Source: JABWBR01 sp036741235 (lineage in GTDB: Bacteria > Bacteroidota > Bacteroidia > Chitinophagales > Saprospiraceae). Taken from it: DNA of 15,371 bases. Position 1 is the first letter of the stretch; each line of letters opens with the position of its first letter. Of the stretch, positions 12,889-15,371 are shown piece after piece. The notes under the pieces were generated by a model. The model made no database searches and was not told the origin of the DNA. It saw only the letters and a list, made by a program, of their open reading frames with translations. The stretch covers positions 1-15,371 of the forward strand of contig DAINSQ010000115.1 in assembly GCA_036741235.1 (NCBI GenBank), in the 5' to 3' direction. A program made the translations under genes and the position numbers.

Positions 12889-15322
12889 GCTTTTTAATTT
12901 TGTAATCAATTGGCTGTCGCCAAAGGCCAGGCAGCTGTGGGGGCTGGCGTTGCGCTATCCCAAGAGCAGCGCAACCATGTTGGCTTTATTTGTACTATGG
13001 CTGTTTTGTCTGCCGCGCGCCTTGTTTGACGCCCCTACTTCTATGGTTTTGGAAGATCGCCACGGGAATTTGCTCGGCGCCCGTATTGCCGCCGACGGGC
13101 AATGGCGTTTTCCCGAGCCCGATTCTATTCCTTCCAAATTTGCGCAAGCGTTGATCACTTTCGAAGACAGCCGGTTTTACTATCACCCCGGGGTCGACCC
13201 CCTTAGCCTGGGGCGCGCTATGCTGCAAAACCTGCGCGGCGGCAGAATTGTAAGCGGCGGCAGTACGCTCACAATGCAAGTCGTGCGCCTGTCGAGAGGC
13301 AATCGCCCCCGCACCGTCTGGCAGAAATTGATAGAAATGTTTATGGCCACCCGGCTGGAGGCAGGTTGTAGCAAAAAACGCATTCTCCAGCTATACGCCG
13401 CCCATGCCCCCTTCGGCGGTAATGTAGTAGGACTCGAAGCCGCCTCCTGGCGCTATTTTGCCAAAGCGCCGCACTTGCTATCCTGGTCGGAAGCCGCCAT
13501 GCTGGCCGTTTTACCCAACAGCCCCGCCTTGATCCACCCCGGCAGAAACCGCAATGCCCTGGCCGCCAAACGCAACAGGCTGCTGCAACGCCTTCATGAC
13601 GACGGCCGGATAGACGGCCTCACGCTGGAACTGGCCCAAAGCGAACCCCTGCCCGATGCGCCCCACCCGCTGCCGCGTATGGCCCCGCATCTGCTCGACC
13701 GCGCCTACGCCGAATATGTAGCCAACGGCGTTATCCAGGCCTCCAGGGTGCGCACCACCGTCGATATCGCCCTCCAGCAACAACTCACCGAAGTATTGAG
13801 CCGCTATCAACACCTGTTTCGCTATAATGAAATTCACAACCTGGCCGGGATCATCGTAGATGTGGAAAGCGGCAACGTGCTGGCTTACGTGGGCAATGTG
13901 ATCGGCTCGGGCGCCGAACACGGCGAGGAGGTGGATGTGATCAAGGCGCCCCGTAGCACAGGCAGTATCCTCAAACCCTTTTTATACGGGTTGATGCTGC
14001 ACGAAGGGCAACTACTGCCCAATGCGTTGGTTCCCGATGTGCCCACCATCCTGAGCGGCTACAGGCCCGAAAACTACAAACAGCAGTTCGACGGGCTCGT
14101 CACCGCCCGCCGGGCGCTGGTGCGATCGCTCAACGTGCCTTTTGTACACCTGCTCCAGGATTACGGTCTGGAAAAACTTCACTTCAAACTCCGGCAAATG
14201 GGGCTGCGCACTATCAATCGCCCCCCGCAGCACTACGGATTACCGCTCATCCTGGGAGGCGCCGAAGGCACTTTGTGGGATATCACCAACGCATACGCCT
14301 GTATGAGCCGGCAGTTGGCGCACTTTGCGGAGTACGACAGCCGCTACGACCATACCGACTGGCGACCGCTGAATTATCGGCTGGACATAGCTCCCCCCGA
14401 ATTCGACCGCGATAACCTCACCAAAATGCCTTTCGCCATGGGCGCTGCCGCTACCTGGCTCACTTTCGAAGCCATGCAGGAAGTAGAACGCCCAAATGCC
14501 GAAGGCGAATGGGAGTATTTTCACTCCAGCAGGCGCGTAGCCTGGAAAACCGGCACCAGTTTCGGCTTTCGCGACGCCTGGGCGGTGGGCGTTTCTCCGC
14601 GTTATGCCGTAGGCGTCTGGGTGGGCAATGCCGACGGCGAGGGCCGTCCCGGGCTTATGGGAGTACTCGCCGCGGCGCCCGTGTTGTTTGATGTTTTCAG
14701 CCGCCTGCCGCAGCAGGACGGCTGGTTTCCCAAACCTTATGACGATATGACCCCAATGAGCGTCTGCCGCGAAACCGGCTACCGCAACCTGCCCATTTGC
14801 CCTAACGTAGATACCATCTGGGCGCCCCGCAACGGACTAAAAGCCGGCGCTTGCCCTTACCACCAACTGGTACACCTGGACCCCGGCCGCCAATGGCAGG
14901 TTAACAGCGATTGCGAATCGCCTTCCCGTATCGTCAACGAACCCTGGCTGGTATTACCCCCGCTGGAAGAATATTACTACAAAACGCTGCACCCCGATTT
15001 CAAACCCCTGCCGCCCCTGCGCGAAGATTGTCTGCCCACCGGCGGCCAAATCAGGCTGATGCAATTGATTTACCCAAAACAACCTACCCGCATTTACGTG
15101 CCTATCGACCTCGACGGCAAACCCTCGCGCACCGTTTTTGCCGTGGCCCACCGCCTGCCCGAGTCAACGATCTACTGGCATATCGATAATGAGTATATCG
15201 GCCAAACCCGGACGTTCCACAGCATGGAGCTCAATCCGCCGGTAGGTAAACACGTGCTGACGCTGGTGGATGAACGGGGCAACCGGCTGGAGCAGCGGTT
15301 TGAGATTATTGAGAAGGGGTGA
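12869..15322 (+). CDS. pbpC: Penicillin-binding protein 1C (bifunctional peptidoglycan synthase)
   Basis: An 817-residue class A PBP anchored by one N-terminal membrane helix (about 35-49). The glycosyltransferase (GT51) domain has FEDSRFYYHPGVD with E99 as the catalytic glutamate, then SGGSTLTMQVVRL and the elongated KKRILQLYA helix. The transpeptidase domain has S366-x-x-K369 in RSTGSILKPF, S420-L-N422 and K560-T-G562 followed by the family string FGFRDAWAVGVSP. The C-terminal part (about 720-815) matches the BiPBP_C domain that defines PBP1C. All catalytic residues are present. In many Proteobacteria pbpC is paired with an alpha-2-macroglobulin gene; here an HExxH lipoprotein occupies the upstream position and overlaps by 20 bases. 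ATG 12869 is preceded by only a weak AAGGG. The TGA stop lies in an 8-bp tandem repeat. Confidence 0.95.
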   Translation: MGQRIVELFNFVINWLSPKARQLWGLALRYPKSSATMLALFVLWLFCLPRALFDAPTSMVLEDRHGNLLGARIAADGQWRFPEPDSIPSKFAQALITFEDSRFYYHPGVDPLSLGRAMLQNLRGGRIVSGGSTLTMQVVRLSRGNRPRTVWQKLIEMFMATRLEAGCSKKRILQLYAAHAPFGGNVVGLEAASWRYFAKAPHLLSWSEAAMLAVLPNSPALIHPGRNRNALAAKRNRLLQRLHDDGRIDGLTLELAQSEPLPDAPHPLPRMAPHLLDRAYAEYVANGVIQASRVRTTVDIALQQQLTEVLSRYQHLFRYNEIHNLAGIIVDVESGNVLAYVGNVIGSGAEHGEEVDVIKAPRSTGSILKPFLYGLMLHEGQLLPNALVPDVPTILSGYRPENYKQQFDGLVTARRALVRSLNVPFVHLLQDYGLEKLHFKLRQMGLRTINRPPQHYGLPLILGGAEGTLWDITNAYACMSRQLAHFAEYDSRYDHTDWRPLNYRLDIAPPEFDRDNLTKMPFAMGAAATWLTFEAMQEVERPNAEGEWEYFHSSRRVAWKTGTSFGFRDAWAVGVSPRYAVGVWVGNADGEGRPGLMGVLAAAPVLFDVFSRLPQQDGWFPKPYDDMTPMSVCRETGYRNLPICPNVDTIWAPRNGLKAGACPYHQLVHLDPGRQWQVNSDCESPSRIVNEPWLVLPPLEEYYYKTLHPDFKPLPPLREDCLPTGGQIRLMQLIYPKQPTRIYVPIDLDGKPSRTVFAVAHRLPESTIYWHIDNEYIGQTRTFHSMELNPPVGKHVLTLVDERGNRLEQRFEIIEKG

Positions 15323-15371
15323 CAAGGTGACAAGGTGACAGGGTGACAAGGTGACAAGGTGACAGGGTGAC
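15316..15371 (+). repeat. 8-bp tandem repeat AAGGTGAC with 24-bp higher-order unit
   Basis: GGGGTGAC, then AAGGTGAC AAGGTGAC AGGGTGAC twice in a row, running off the window end. The first unit contains the pbpC stop codon TGA (15320-15322). At least seven units; true length unknown. Confidence 0.95.

Overview
The window looks like a chromosomal piece of a Bacteroidota bacterium, most likely of the Saprospiria/Chitinophagia type; that finer placement is a guess. The case rests on perfect or near-perfect copies of the Bacteroidota -7 promoter element TAnnTTTG upstream of four or five genes, start codons without convincing Shine-Dalgarno sequences, a Bacteroidota-style UvrA, a glycine-rich RRM protein, and intergenic spaces filled with 7-8 bp tandem repeats. 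There are no tRNA or rRNA genes, CRISPR arrays or transposases that I can see.

Layout. Positions 1-822 are a small gene graveyard. The 3' end of a formylglycine-generating-enzyme (SUMF1) family gene on the minus strand abuts the N-terminal part of a Fic family gene on the plus strand, and neither is complete. Positions 823-1118 are a repeat-rich spacer. Then come uvrA (nucleotide excision repair) and alaS (alanyl-tRNA synthetase), each with its own TATCTTTG promoter. Converging on alaS is a multi-spanning O-antigen ligase/polymerase-like membrane protein. It is divergent from a MarR family regulator, and a 24-bp near-palindrome between the two is a candidate operator. Next are a di-haem cytochrome c peroxidase lipoprotein (minus) and a FabG-type 3-oxoacyl-ACP reductase (plus). 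A second repeat-rich spacer follows, then a small RRM RNA-binding protein with a Gly-Tyr-Asn-Arg repeat tail (minus). It has a strong intrinsic terminator and an unusually long untranslated leader. Last is a two-gene unit: a predicted HExxH zinc-peptidase-like lipoprotein whose 3' end overlaps pbpC (penicillin-binding protein 1C) by 20 bases.

How the genes fit together. Most are housekeeping genes transcribed singly. The only clear operon is the HExxH lipoprotein with pbpC, which suggests a periplasmic cell-wall-associated function for the unknown lipoprotein. The most interesting non-coding signals are the MarR-adjacent palindrome, the long U-rich leader of the RRM gene, and a family of short tandem and interspersed repeats shared between distant spacers. 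At the ends of uvrA and pbpC the repeats run into the gene and supply its stop codon. I found no convincing new defence or mobile system. The lipoprotein-PBP1C pair and the repeat families are the best leads.
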